Position numbers and translations under genes: made by a program. Source: Microbulbifer sediminum (GTDB lineage Bacteria > Pseudomonadota > Gammaproteobacteria > Pseudomonadales > Cellvibrionaceae). Taken from it: a DNA stretch of 64,000 nt. The notes under the pieces were generated by a model. The model saw only the letters and a program-made list of their open reading frames with translations, had not been told where the DNA came from and did not search any database. Shown piece after piece: positions 1 through 9,304 of the stretch; position 1 is the stretch's first letter; every line of letters begins with the position of its first letter. The stretch spans positions 62,001 to 126,000 of the forward strand of contig NZ_JAJSAP010000003.1 of NCBI RefSeq assembly GCF_021729035.1. The letters are read 5' to 3'.

Positions 1-264
1 AATCGGCATCAGCCAGATAATATCGGTGCCCAGCGCCTTGATGCGGGGCAGCTGTTTCCGGGCAGCGCTGAAGGTGCCCTGCTCCGTAAACTGGCGGGTA
101 TTCAGCTGGTAGATGGAAGCATTGCGGGACCACTGTGGGTGCTCGACCTTTACGTAGGGTTCGGGCTCATAACTGATTTCCGCGGGCCCCGGGCCGGTTT
201 CCGCCCGCTGCTGGCAGGCAGCCAATAAAACAGCGGCAAGGGCGGGTAGCAAATAGCGAATCAT
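1..264 (-). CDS. GH13 alpha-amylase family lipoprotein (N-terminal part, cut by window edge)
   Basis: Only the first 88 codons are present and the gene runs off the left edge. The protein starts MIRYLLPALAAVLLAACQQ, a short lipoprotein signal with the lipobox LAAC (Cys17), so it should be an outer- or inner-membrane anchored lipoprotein. The segment around residues 50-88 has the N-terminal (beta/alpha)8 pattern of GH13 alpha-amylases: SIYQLNTRQFTEQGTF, then a helix, then LGTDIIWLMPI, the first conserved strand of the family. It is the last gene of the maltodextrin locus and probably cleaves alpha-1,4-glucans at the surface or in the periplasm for the receptor and ABC transporter upstream. The catalytic residues lie outside the window, so the exact specificity cannot be read. 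Confidence 0.8.
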   Translation of the reverse strand, partial: MIRYLLPALAAVLLAACQQRAETGPGPAEISYEPEPYVKVEHPQWSRNASIYQLNTRQFTEQGTFSAARKQLPRIKALGTDIIWLMPI

Positions 265-318
265 TCTCTCCCCCATAGGTGGGTATTCGTGCGAAGTTCC
301 TGACGGGGCAATTGGTAC

Positions 319-1818
319 CTAACCCCGTGGCAGGAAGGTGTCATGGTCGGGCAGCTTTTTGACCGTGCCATCGATCAACGTCCTGAGGCTGGACATCAGG
401 TCCGCCAGCTGGGCCTCCGACAGTGAATCGGCGATGGTGTGATGATCTTCAGGAATGATGCCCTGGCCGATCATCACCTGCTGCCAGGCCGCTTCACTGA
501 AGAGGTCATCGTAATCGCGGTACACCTTGCCGGTCTTGCGGAAAAGCTCGATCTTGTCGCCGAGGGTCGTGGGAATATCCATCCGTTCACACTCCCGCCA
601 GAAGTCGCTGTCACGGCGCTGGTTGGCCTTGTAGTGCAGGATGATGAAGTCGCGGATGCGCTCCATTTCCACCCGCGACTGCCGGTTAAACTCGGCCACC
701 TCTTGCGGACAGACACCCGCGTGGGGAAAACTCCTCACCAGCCGTATTGCCGCTGATTGCACCAGGTGAATACTGGTGGACTCCAGCGGTTCCAGGAAGC
801 CGCTCGACAGGCCAATGCTGACTACATTCTTGTTCCACTGCTTACGGCGATAACCGGTGCGGAAACAGATCTTTCGCGGCTCATCCAGTGGCTCAGCGTC
901 GAGGCTGGCCAACAGGGCTTCACGTGCCTGGTCGTCATGCCAGTGGCGACTGGAATACACCATGCCATTGCCCGTGCGGTGCTGCAGCGGGATACGCCAC
1001 TGCCAGCCCGCCTCGTGGGCAATGGAGCGTGTATAGGGAGCAATGGGCTTCACTGCAGAACTGGGCACTGCCAGTGCGCGATCGCAGGGCAGCCAGTGGG
1101 ACCAGTCCTCGTACCCCGTACCCAGCTTCTTCTCAATCAGCAACGCCGCCATCCCGGAGCAATCAATATAGAAGTCGCCCCCGACTCGCTGGCCGCCCTC
1201 CAGCACCAGGCTGTCGATAAAGCCATTGTCCGGCCGGACATCCACTTCACTGACGGTGCCTTCAATCCGCTTTACACCTTTGCCCTCCGCATAGCGGCGC
1301 AGGAACTGTGCGTAAAGGCCGGCATCGAAATGGTAGGCATAGGAGATCCCGGGAAGACTGGTGCCCGGAATCTGCGCCAGGCGGGAAAACTTGTTTTGCT
1401 GTGCGGCCTTGTAGTTGAGGGAATAGTCCCAGAGGCTGGAATCGTCACCCTGTTCACGACTTCTCTTCCAGAAATGATGGAAATCGCAAAAGGGGAAGTT
1501 CTTGCCGATGGTACCGAAGGCATGCATATAGCTTTCGCCCCGGCGATACCAGTTCTCAAACTGGATGCCCAGCTTGATGGTACCTTTTGTTTCCCGCAGG
1601 AATTCCTGCTCGTCCAGCCCCAGTGCCTGGTTGTAATTCAGGATTGGTGGGATGGTCGCCTCGCCGACACCGACCGTACCAATTTTATCGGACTCCACCA
1701 GGGTGATATTGATGGACTTGCCGAGCATCTTGACCAGCAGTGCCGCGGTCATCCAGCCGGCGGTACCGCCTCCCAGTATGACCACATCTCTTATTATTTT
1801 TTCATTCACTGTGTACAC
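319..1818 (-). CDS. Flavin-dependent tryptophan halogenase family protein
   Basis: 499 aa, a usual length for the PrnA-like flavin-dependent halogenases. The N-terminus has an FAD-binding Rossmann motif (GGGTAGWMTAALL, near residue 16). The family signature with paired tryptophans, GWQWRIPL, is present near residue 275. A lysine in the ETKGTIKLG segment (near residue 80) matches the place of the catalytic Lys of PrnA/RebH. Family members oxidise halide with FADH2 and O2 to hypohalous acid, which the Lys guides to an aromatic substrate. Many marine and plant-associated Proteobacteria carry such genes beside carbohydrate TonB receptors, where the true substrate is unknown. Here it lies 97 nt after the TonB receptor, behind a strong hairpin terminator, and before the amylase. 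Its role in sugar use is not established; tryptophan need not be the substrate. Confidence 0.85.
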   Translation of the reverse strand: MYTVNEKIIRDVVILGGGTAGWMTAALLVKMLGKSINITLVESDKIGTVGVGEATIPPILNYNQALGLDEQEFLRETKGTIKLGIQFENWYRRGESYMHAFGTIGKNFPFCDFHHFWKRSREQGDDSSLWDYSLNYKAAQQNKFSRLAQIPGTSLPGISYAYHFDAGLYAQFLRRYAEGKGVKRIEGTVSEVDVRPDNGFIDSLVLEGGQRVGGDFYIDCSGMAALLIEKKLGTGYEDWSHWLPCDRALAVPSSAVKPIAPYTRSIAHEAGWQWRIPLQHRTGNGMVYSSRHWHDDQAREALLASLDAEPLDEPRKICFRTGYRRKQWNKNVVSIGLSSGFLEPLESTSIHLVQSAAIRLVRSFPHAGVCPQEVAEFNRQSRVEMERIRDFIILHYKANQRRDSDFWRECERMDIPTTLGDKIELFRKTGKVYRDYDDLFSEAAWQQVMIGQGIIPEDHHTIADSLSEAQLADLMSSLRTLIDGTVKKLPDHDTFLPRG

Positions 1819-1851
1819 CTGAAACCGGGATATGGAGTGTTTTCCGGAAAT

Positions 1852-1888
1852 AAAAAAGCCCTTGTAATAAAGCTATTACAAGGGCTTT
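1852..1888 (-). terminator. Rho-independent terminator after the TonB receptor gene
   Basis: A perfect 15-bp stem (left arm 1855-1869, right arm 1874-1888) with a 4-nt loop, followed on the minus strand by a T-rich run. It lies 28 nt after the receptor stop codon and before the halogenase gene. It should end most receptor transcripts and lower, or leave for read-through, expression of the halogenase and amylase genes. Confidence 0.85.
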
Positions 1889-1915
1889 GTCTGGCTCAAC
1901 CTCTAACCGCGGGGA

Positions 1916-4696
1916 TTACAGCTCGTAGCTGAAGCCCAGCAGGTAGGTGCTGCCGTAGCTCTGGTAGTCACGAACCTGCAACGAGTTGTCCCCACTCAGG
2001 GTGGTGAACGGTTCGTCGGTCAGGTTCTGGCCCTGCAGGAACACGGACAGTCCCTCCAGGCCACTGATACCGGCATCGGCAAAGTCATAGCCAAGCTGGA
2101 CATCGACAATGGTCTCGCCGACAACGTCCACCTGCTGGGTGCTGAAGCCCAGGCCGTATACCTCGCCCTTGAAGTCGTCACGCTTGCGCATGCTGGCCCG
2201 GGCGGAGAAACCGTACTTCTCATAATAGGCGGTCAGGGTCTGGATGCTGTCGGACAGGCCCGGCAGCTGGTAGTCGTTGCCGTTCGGGTCCTGGATGTCG
2301 GATTCCAGACCGGTGTGGCTGGCCAGCAGGCCGAAACCGTCCAGGCTCTCGGAGAAGATATTGAACGGCAGGGTCACTGCCAGCTCGTAACCACTCAGAG
2401 TACCGCCGCCGCCGTTCACTTTACCGGTGCCGGTAGCAGTGGAGAACTCGGGCACCTCACCGGTAGCCGGATCTGCGACACCTGCCAGTTCAACCTGGTA
2501 GCTGCCGTCGAAAGTCCACTGGTCCAGGTCTTTCCAGAACAGCGCCACGGAGAAGTAACCTTCTTCGCTGAAGTAGTTCTCGTACGAGAGGTCTACACCC
2601 AGCGCCTCTTTCGGCTCCAGCTTCGGGTTACCACCGCTGATGCTCCAGAAGTTGCCATTATCGTCCGGCTGCTGGTTGTAGTTGACCGAGACAGAAGCGT
2701 TCATCTCATCCAGGCGCGCACGGGAGATGGTCTGGGCGGCACCGAAACGAAGGGTCTGCCGCTCATCCAGTTCCAGGGCCAGGTTCAGGCTCGGCAGGAA
2801 GTGGCTGTAATCGTGGCTGATATCGGTCGGGGTGGCCACGACCAGGCCATCAATCACTTCAGCTGCGAAACCCTGTGAGCTCTGCTCGGTGTAGACATAA
2901 CGCAGGCCCGCATTACCGGTCAGCGGCAGTCCCGCAACCTGGGTTTCGAAGTTGGCCTGGGCAAATGCGGAAGTGATTTCCTCGCCCACGGTCCAGGATC
3001 CGGTCAGGTGCTTGATGTCTGTGCGGGACTCGGCCAGCAGGTTGTAGTAGCCATCGTCCAGCATCGCTGCCGCGTCATAGGCGATCATGTTGCCCATGCC
3101 GATAAAGTCGAGGGACGCAGTGCCCAGGCGATACTGTTCCGGCACAACCACGGTATCCGGGAAGTCGGTCAGGGTCATGTAGTAACCCTCAGAGCGTTTG
3201 CTCTTCTCCCGATCGCGATAGGAGACACCATAGGAAATCTCGTTGACGATACCGACTTCCACCATCTGGCTGGCAGCCAGCTTCAGGGAGGTAAGCTCGT
3301 CATCGATTTCCGGGGTATTCAGGAAGCCGTCCTGCGCCGCGTTGACGTAGGGGTCGCCATCTACCAGGCCGTATTCATTGTTCAGTGCGGCACTGTAACC
3401 CCAGGTCAGCGGGCCGCCCAGCTGGATCAGGTTCCAGTCACTGTAATCCAGGCCGTGCTCGAACCTGGCACCGGTGTTACCACCATCAAAGGTGTAAGTC
3501 AGATCGTCGGCGATGCCTTCGCTGTCGCCACGACCGGTACCGGAATAACTCTCGAAGCTCCAGATTTTCCGTTCAACCGCAGAGTGGGCGGCGTCGAATT
3601 CAATCTGCAGGGTGTCGGTCAGGTCGTACTTGGTGTTGAAACCGAACGATTTCAGGTCCGCTGAGCGGGTTTCCAGATCGTTACGGACAACAACGCGCTG
3701 GCCCTCGGTCGTGGCACTGGTGATAAAGCCGCTGGCCGGATCGACGGTAGCGCTTTGCGGGTTGATGGAACCCTGGCCCCAGGCAAAGGGAATCTCGATA
3801 CCGCGCAGGATCTTCTCGTCAGCGAAATCCACGTACAGGGCATCGAAGGTCATGTTCAGCTTTTCATTCGGCTGCGCCTCGACCACCAGCATGGTGCTGT
3901 CGCGGTCCAGGACAGAGGAACGTACAAACGGCTTGGCACCACCCAGGATGGAGTAGGCATTGCCGTCTTCAGCGGTGAACTCGGGGTAGCCCCAGGCATT
4001 CCAGCGCTCTTCCTGGTTCGGCGAGCTCATGGTGTTGTGGGCGAAAGCCACACCGATGGTATCGTCGGCGAACTGGTCGATATAGGAGATGGTCGCGCGA
4101 TGGCCGTCATCCTCACCATCGGGATTCAGCTTGTCGAAGCTGGTCATCTCGTACTGGGTGTTCACCTTGATGACACGCTCGCCACGCTCCAGCGGCTTGA
4201 CCGTCTGCATGTCGATGACACCGGCGATGCCCTCGGCCTCGAGGCTCGCGGTCGGCGTCTTGTAGACAGTCACACCACTCATGATCTCGGAGGGGTATAG
4301 GTCAAACTCGACGCCGCGGTTATCACTGATGGACACCTGCTCACGACCATTGAAGGTGGTGGCACTCTCATTCTCGCCGAAACCGCGGATGGAGACGCGG
4401 CTGGCGCGGCCATCCAGGCGCTGGGCCGCGAGGCCAGGCAGGCGGGCAATGGATTCGGCGATGGAGGAGTCGGGCAGTTTACCGATATCCTCGGCAGAAA
4501 TGGCCTCAACAACGGCCTTGGCGTCACGCTTGGTGTCGATGGAATCCATCACACTCTTGCGGAAACCGGTGACGGTTACCTCTTCCAGCGAACTTGCGCC
4601 CTCTTCCTGTGCATAGGCGCCGATGGAAGTGGTCACAGAGGCTGCGATGGCTGCGGACAGCAGGGCTGGCCGGAACCGCTTGTTGTTAGAACTCAT
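1916..4696 (-). CDS. TonB-dependent outer-membrane receptor, likely for maltodextrins
   Basis: 926 aa from the chosen start. Three ATG codons stand in a row (4702, 4699, 4696); the third has the best spacing (6 nt) from AGGGAG. A Sec signal peptide ends near SIGAYAQ, followed by a TonB-box-like stretch (LEEVTVTGFRKS) and a plug domain (about residues 40-170: EDIGKLPDSSIAESIARLPG, then VSIRGFGENESATTFNGR). The rest is a long beta-barrel with a TonB-dep_Rec C-terminal half. Receptors of this family (as Caulobacter MalA) bring oligosaccharides across the outer membrane using TonB energy. The substrate is inferred from the mal genes next to it. The last residues are FSYEL, so the usual terminal aromatic residue is not the very last one. 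It probably forms its own transcription unit, since a terminator follows. Confidence 0.9.
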   Translation of the reverse strand: MSSNNKRFRPALLSAAIAASVTTSIGAYAQEEGASSLEEVTVTGFRKSVMDSIDTKRDAKAVVEAISAEDIGKLPDSSIAESIARLPGLAAQRLDGRASRVSIRGFGENESATTFNGREQVSISDNRGVEFDLYPSEIMSGVTVYKTPTASLEAEGIAGVIDMQTVKPLERGERVIKVNTQYEMTSFDKLNPDGEDDGHRATISYIDQFADDTIGVAFAHNTMSSPNQEERWNAWGYPEFTAEDGNAYSILGGAKPFVRSSVLDRDSTMLVVEAQPNEKLNMTFDALYVDFADEKILRGIEIPFAWGQGSINPQSATVDPASGFITSATTEGQRVVVRNDLETRSADLKSFGFNTKYDLTDTLQIEFDAAHSAVERKIWSFESYSGTGRGDSEGIADDLTYTFDGGNTGARFEHGLDYSDWNLIQLGGPLTWGYSAALNNEYGLVDGDPYVNAAQDGFLNTPEIDDELTSLKLAASQMVEVGIVNEISYGVSYRDREKSKRSEGYYMTLTDFPDTVVVPEQYRLGTASLDFIGMGNMIAYDAAAMLDDGYYNLLAESRTDIKHLTGSWTVGEEITSAFAQANFETQVAGLPLTGNAGLRYVYTEQSSQGFAAEVIDGLVVATPTDISHDYSHFLPSLNLALELDERQTLRFGAAQTISRARLDEMNASVSVNYNQQPDDNGNFWSISGGNPKLEPKEALGVDLSYENYFSEEGYFSVALFWKDLDQWTFDGSYQVELAGVADPATGEVPEFSTATGTGKVNGGGGTLSGYELAVTLPFNIFSESLDGFGLLASHTGLESDIQDPNGNDYQLPGLSDSIQTLTAYYEKYGFSARASMRKRDDFKGEVYGLGFSTQQVDVVGETIVDVQLGYDFADAGISGLEGLSVFLQGQNLTDEPFTTLSGDNSLQVRDYQSYGSTYLLGFSYEL

Positions 4697-4762
4697 CATC
4701 ATCTCCCTGGACTTATCGTTATGGTGAGTACCCTGCATCCTAGGCATACCCATCGTCCTTGA

Positions 4763-4787
4763 CCTCCTCCCCCGAGGGGGGAGGAGG
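4763..4787. other. GC-rich 11-bp hairpin between glucokinase and receptor genes
   Basis: Arms 4763-4773 (C/T-rich) and 4777-4787 (A/G-rich) are exact reverse complements around a 3-nt loop. It sits between the glk stop and the receptor start. There is no T-run on either side, so it is not a textbook terminator. It could attenuate read-through into the receptor gene or be a REP-like palindrome. Function unknown. Confidence 0.5.
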
Positions 4788-4880
4788 GGGAGAGATCACA
4801 GCGCCCCTTTGCTGGGGCGTCCGATCGCACCGTAAGTCGTCTGGTCTTCTGGTTAAAAAGTGCTTCAGATGGCCCGCCGT

Positions 4881-5843
4881 TCAGCGATCCAGCTGGGCCG
4901 CCGCCCCCAACAGGGCCTGGAAACCGGCATTCAGCGTGTATACCGGTACCGTCTGCATCCATTCCCGCAGGCGCCCCTTGGCCAGGAAGCGCTGCTCGAA
5001 CTCGCTCTCGGGGAGCAGGGTCTCGATCCGCGGCAGAATCCCCCCGCCCAGGAATACGCCGCCGCGGGCGGCGAAATAGGCGGCAACGTCCCCGGCGGTG
5101 CTGCCGAGGAAGTTGAGAAAATCGATCAGTGTCTCGCGACACATGGGGTCTGTCCCCTCCAGCCCGCGACAGCTCACATCCGGCGGCGTGAGTTCTTCGG
5201 CCTCACGGCCGTTGAGCGCACAGACCGCGCGGTAGAGATTCACCAGGCCGCTCCCGGACAGGATCCACTCATTGAAAACCGGCTGCTGTTCACGCACCAG
5301 GATCTGCAGCAGCTCCATCTCACGGGGGCTGGAGACCGGCAGGTTGGCGTGTCCGCCCTCGCCCGCCACCACGTAGTGGCGCCCGCCCTCGCGAATGAGG
5401 CCCGCAACCCCCAGGCCGGTGCCCGGCCCCAGCACCGCCATGGTGGCGTCCTCGATTCGCGGGGCGTCCCGCAGGATCTTGTATTCGTCCTCGCCCAGCA
5501 GCGGCAGCGACAGCGCCAGCGCGGCGAAGTCATTCATCAACTGCGCCTCGGCCAGGCCGTGGCGGGTCCGCAGCCCGGCGGCATCGATATGCCAGCCCAG
5601 GTTGGTCATGTAGACCCGGCCACCGGTATCATTTTTTTCCACCGGCCCGGCACAGGCGATACACGCGCGCTCCGGCACCGGCTGCTCGAGGCTCTCAAGC
5701 CAGTGTTCCAGTGCGGCATCAAAACCGCCAAACTCACGGCAGTTCACTACCTTGAGCGCTTCCAGCGAGTAACCGGAGCCGGTTGGGTTGGCAATGGCAA
5801 ATCGGGCGTTGGTGCCACCGATATCCGCGACGATACTTGTCAT
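4881..5843 (-). CDS. glk: Glucokinase
   Basis: 320 aa, the length of E. coli-type Glk. The open frame runs further upstream, but the ATG at 5843 has an AGGAAG ribosome site 5-8 nt before it and starts directly at the phosphate-binding motif MTSIVADIGGTNARFAI. Other family motifs are ATMAVLGPGTGLGVAGL (near residue 130) and the zinc-free EGGHANLP (near residue 155). It phosphorylates free glucose with ATP to glucose-6-phosphate in the cytoplasm. In this locus it would handle glucose released from imported maltodextrins by an intracellular glucosidase, which is not in the window. It follows malG by 192 nt in the same direction. Confidence 0.93.
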   Translation of the reverse strand: MTSIVADIGGTNARFAIANPTGSGYSLEALKVVNCREFGGFDAALEHWLESLEQPVPERACIACAGPVEKNDTGGRVYMTNLGWHIDAAGLRTRHGLAEAQLMNDFAALALSLPLLGEDEYKILRDAPRIEDATMAVLGPGTGLGVAGLIREGGRHYVVAGEGGHANLPVSSPREMELLQILVREQQPVFNEWILSGSGLVNLYRAVCALNGREAEELTPPDVSCRGLEGTDPMCRETLIDFLNFLGSTAGDVAAYFAARGGVFLGGGILPRIETLLPESEFEQRFLAKGRLREWMQTVPVYTLNAGFQALLGAAAQLDR

Positions 5844-6035
5844 TGGTCTTCCTGTTCTTTCCCCGGGAGTCAGCGGGCGCGTAAGGTACGGGCCCGGCCC
5901 CGATAAATCCAGCTTTTTTGGATGTTTTTCCAGCAACTTTGACTGAACCGGGCGTCACCCCCGGCGCCCGGGCATCCAGAAATTGTAAGAGGTGAATTCG
6001 ATTCCTGCCGCGTTCAGCCCCTGGCCCGCGATTCC

Positions 6036-6977
6036 CTAGCCCTTGACCGCCCCGGCGGACAACCCGGACACCAGGAATCTCTGCAATGCCAGGAACAGAG
6101 CGATCACCGGCAGTGACACCAGGATGGCCCCGGCAGCGAAGTAGCCCCACTCTGAGGCATAGTCGCTGACAAAGAAACGCAGGCCCACCGGCACCGTATA
6201 GAGCGCCTCATCATCCATGAAGATGGACGCGAGAATGAACTCGTTCCAGGCCGTCATAAACGAGAACAGGCCCGTCACCGCAATGGCGGGGCGCGCCAGC
6301 GGCAGGATGATCCGGTAAAAAATCGTGAGCCGTGACGCCCCTTCCAAAAGTGCCGACTCCTCGATCTCGTACGGCAGGGTGTCGAAGTAACCCTTCAGCA
6401 TCCACACGCAGAACGGCAGCGCCGTAATGGCATAGACCAGGACCAGCCCCAGCCAGCTGTTCCCCAGCCCCAACCACTGCACCACGATCACGTACAGCGG
6501 GATCAGCATCAGCACGGCGGGAAACATCTGTGAAATCAGGAACAGCACCAGTCCCCGGTCGCGACCGGGGAAACGGAAACGGGAAAACGCATAAGCGGCG
6601 GAACAGGACAGCGCCAGCCCCACCAGCGTGGTGGACAGTGACACCACCAGGCTGTTCAGCAGCCAGCGCATAAACGGCTGCTCGGTGAGCACCGCGCGGA
6701 AGTTTTCCAGTGACCACTGCTGGGGCAGTGGCACCAGCGCCGCCAGCTGCCGCCAGAAACCGGCGTCGTCCGGCAGCGCCACCAGCTGCAGGGACTGCTG
6801 CCCGGAAAACGCCAGGCTCACCACCCACAGCAGCGGATAGACCACCACGGCGCCGGCAAACAGCAGCAGGGCAAATCGCCAGCTGAAGATATCACCCACC
6901 ACTCTTTTAATGCGCGCAGCAGCCCCCGACTTACCCGCTGCTATCCAGGTATCCGTGACAATCCGCGAATGGCTCAT
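6036..6977 (-). CDS. malG: Maltose/maltodextrin ABC transporter permease MalG
   Basis: 313 aa. The start at 6977 overlaps the stop of the malE-malF fusion as ATGA, which points to translational coupling. The protein has six predicted membrane segments. It carries the binding-protein-dependent permease EAA loop near residues 206-225 (IEESALLEGASRLTIFYRII), which docks on the MalK ATPase. It pairs with the MalF half of the fusion protein to make the transmembrane path for maltodextrins. The N-terminal ~20 residues before the first membrane helix (RFALLLFAGAVVVYPLLW) are hydrophilic, as in MalG. Order malK-malEF-malG, with 4-nt overlaps at both junctions, shows a single operon. Confidence 0.93.
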   Translation of the reverse strand: MSHSRIVTDTWIAAGKSGAAARIKRVVGDIFSWRFALLLFAGAVVVYPLLWVVSLAFSGQQSLQLVALPDDAGFWRQLAALVPLPQQWSLENFRAVLTEQPFMRWLLNSLVVSLSTTLVGLALSCSAAYAFSRFRFPGRDRGLVLFLISQMFPAVLMLIPLYVIVVQWLGLGNSWLGLVLVYAITALPFCVWMLKGYFDTLPYEIEESALLEGASRLTIFYRIILPLARPAIAVTGLFSFMTAWNEFILASIFMDDEALYTVPVGLRFFVSDYASEWGYFAAGAILVSLPVIALFLALQRFLVSGLSAGAVKG

Positions 6978-9304
6978 CTGCCCGCCTCCAGGGTCCGCGA
7001 CACCCGCATCTGCCACATGGCATAGCACAGCAGCAGGACCAGGATCACCATGGAATAAGCCGCCGCGTAGGCGTACTGGTATTTCTCGAAACCGATACGG
7101 AAAGCCCGGGTGATCAGGATATCGTTGGCCCCTGCCGGCGCCCCGTCACTCACCAGGTAAATCACATTGAACATGTTGAACGTCCACACCACCGACAGGA
7201 TCACCGCCGGGACCAGCACCGGTTTCAGCAGCGGCAGGGTAATCCGGCGGAACTGGATCCAGCGACTGGCACCCTCTACCCGCGCCGCCTCATAAAGGTC
7301 GCGGGGTATCGACTGCAGGCCGCCCAGGATCACCACCATCATAAAGGGGATGCTCAGCCAGACATTGGTCACCAGCCCGGTAAAGAAGCTGGTGCCCACC
7401 GAATCGAACCAGGCCACCGGCGCCAGGCCCACCACCTGCAGCGCCTGGTTGATGACTCCGAACTGCGGGTGGAACATGCCCTTCCACACCAGCGCGGTGA
7501 TGTAGTTGGGAATCGCCCACGGCAGGATCAACAGCACCCGGAACCAGGTACGCCCGAAAATGGGCCGGTCCAGCGCCAGCGCGAGTACCAGGGCCAGCCC
7601 CACGGCCAGGATCACATTGCTGGCGGTCCAGGCAATGGTCACCAGCAGGGTCCAGTAGAAGTTGTCGTAATTGATGCTGCGCCCGTCGCCCTCGCCGTAC
7701 CAGAGGTTCCAGTCGCCGAGGATACTGGCGTAGTTATCCAGTCCCAGCCAGCGGGTGGCAAACGGGGTGTTTTCGTTCAGCAGCGTGGTGTCCGTGAAAG
7801 ACAGCAGCAGGCCGTACAGCAGCGGGAAGAACACCAGCAGCAGCATGCCCAGCATGGCCGGCAGGATATACAGGTAGGCGGTGCGATGGGTGCGCCAGCT
7901 GGCCGCGATTCGCTGGCGTCGGCGCCACAACTCCACAGCGAGCCCGGACAGGCACAGTGCGATGACCAGCCAGACCCAGCCCGGTACCGACCGGGGTGTG
8001 TCACTTCTTTGCTGCGCCAGCTCCAGGGCTGCCACATCCCGCTGTACCTCGCCCTGCAATCGCTGCATTTCCTCCGCCGGCCGGGCCGCGCCCTTCACCA
8101 CTTTTTTCAGGGCATTTTCCAGCGGCTTCCACAGCAGCGTCATCTGCGGCAGGTTGGGGATAGCGACCGCGGTATCCAGCTGGCGACGGAATGCCTGGGC
8201 ACTGGCGTCGGCCATCACTTCAGGATGGGAGAAAACCGCCAGGTTGGCCGGCAACTGGCCACCGGCGACCGCCATGCGCAGCCCGGCCGCTTCGCCGGTC
8301 AGGTAGCGCATCAGGCCATAGGCCGCCTGCCGGTCCTGGCTCCACGGGGACAGGAAGATGCCCTCCACCGCCGTCCAGGGTGCCAGCGGCGCACCGCTGG
8401 TGTTGTTGTACGGCAGCGGGGCCACTCCGTAATCCATATCGGGGCTGATTTCCCCCAGCATCCAGGGGCCACTGATCACCATGGCCGCCCGCCCCTGGTT
8501 GAACAGGTTGGTCACCAGGGTGCTGTTGGGCTCTTCCGGCAGGATGCGCTCGTCACGCACCCAGCCCAGCAGCTGCTCCAGCGAACGGATATTGCCATCA
8601 CTGTCCAGCGCCAGGCGACCGGAGCGATCGAAGGGCCCGCTGCCGAAACTGTTCAGCAGCGCGCCGTGAAAGAAGGGTTCTGTGTAGTTGTAGGCGAGGC
8701 CGAAGCGGCCGCGCTGGCGATCGGTGTGGCGGCGGGCCAGGGCCACCAGCTCGTCCGTGGTCTCGGGCGGGGACTCTACCAGCGCCCGGTTGTAGATCAG
8801 CGCGGTGCTCTTGAAGTTGAACGGCAGCCCGTAGAGGCGGCCCTCGAAGCGCATCGCCTCCACCAGGCTGGCGGGGAAGCGCCGCAGGGTCTCTGCGGAA
8901 ACCAGGTCATCCACCGGGGCAACCGTGTTACCGGCGCGGGCCCAGCCGCCGATGCGGTCATGGCCGAAGATAAACAGGTCCGGCCCCTGTCCGCGCGGGA
9001 CTGCAGCGGAGAGTTTGTCGGCAAAACTGCCAAACGGTACCGCCAGCGCCCGCACACGGGTCTCCCGCTGGCTGCGATTATACTGCTCCAGCAGCTGCTC
9101 CAGTGCCTGGCGCTCCTCACCGCGATAGCCATGCCAGAGCAGCAGCTCATCGGACTGCTGGGCGGCAACGGGCTGAGTGGCAAGGCCAAGCAGGAAAAAA
9201 AGCACCGTCAGCAACAGGTGACCCGCGGGCAGGCGCCCACGCACAGGGGATTTGCACTGCAACTCCCCGTCGGTCAGGTCCCGGCCGCTGGCGGTGCCGG
9301 TCAC
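6974..9304 (-). CDS. malF: MalE-MalF fusion: solute-binding domain joined to permease
   Basis: 776 aa starting at GTG 9304, overlapping the malK stop as GTGA. Residues ~27-50 form a signal sequence (HLLLTVLFFLLGLATQPVAA). Residues ~50-400 are a periplasmic maltose-type binding protein (LLLWHGYRGEERQALEQLL, GQGPDLFIFGHDRIGGWA, AAMVISGPWMLGEI). A short linker and a membrane helix (VWLVIALCLSGLAVELW, ~430) lead back to the cytoplasm. The rest is a MalF permease with an EAA loop near residue 671 (DLYEAARVEGASRWIQF). No separate malE is visible. Tethering the binding protein to the permease removes free periplasmic binding protein from the cycle; such a fusion is known from Bdellovibrio. The sequence is continuous with no frameshift sign, so the fusion looks real. 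Confidence 0.9.
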   Translation of the reverse strand: MTGTASGRDLTDGELQCKSPVRGRLPAGHLLLTVLFFLLGLATQPVAAQQSDELLLWHGYRGEERQALEQLLEQYNRSQRETRVRALAVPFGSFADKLSAAVPRGQGPDLFIFGHDRIGGWARAGNTVAPVDDLVSAETLRRFPASLVEAMRFEGRLYGLPFNFKSTALIYNRALVESPPETTDELVALARRHTDRQRGRFGLAYNYTEPFFHGALLNSFGSGPFDRSGRLALDSDGNIRSLEQLLGWVRDERILPEEPNSTLVTNLFNQGRAAMVISGPWMLGEISPDMDYGVAPLPYNNTSGAPLAPWTAVEGIFLSPWSQDRQAAYGLMRYLTGEAAGLRMAVAGGQLPANLAVFSHPEVMADASAQAFRRQLDTAVAIPNLPQMTLLWKPLENALKKVVKGAARPAEEMQRLQGEVQRDVAALELAQQRSDTPRSVPGWVWLVIALCLSGLAVELWRRRQRIAASWRTHRTAYLYILPAMLGMLLLVFFPLLYGLLLSFTDTTLLNENTPFATRWLGLDNYASILGDWNLWYGEGDGRSINYDNFYWTLLVTIAWTASNVILAVGLALVLALALDRPIFGRTWFRVLLILPWAIPNYITALVWKGMFHPQFGVINQALQVVGLAPVAWFDSVGTSFFTGLVTNVWLSIPFMMVVILGGLQSIPRDLYEAARVEGASRWIQFRRITLPLLKPVLVPAVILSVVWTFNMFNVIYLVSDGAPAGANDILITRAFRIGFEKYQYAYAAAYSMVILVLLLCYAMWQMRVSRTLEAGR

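Noticed and set aside
5937..6035. Separate small gene or terminator between malG and glk
   Set aside because: No frame, and no stem with T-run in the 99-nt stretch beyond weak GC pairing.
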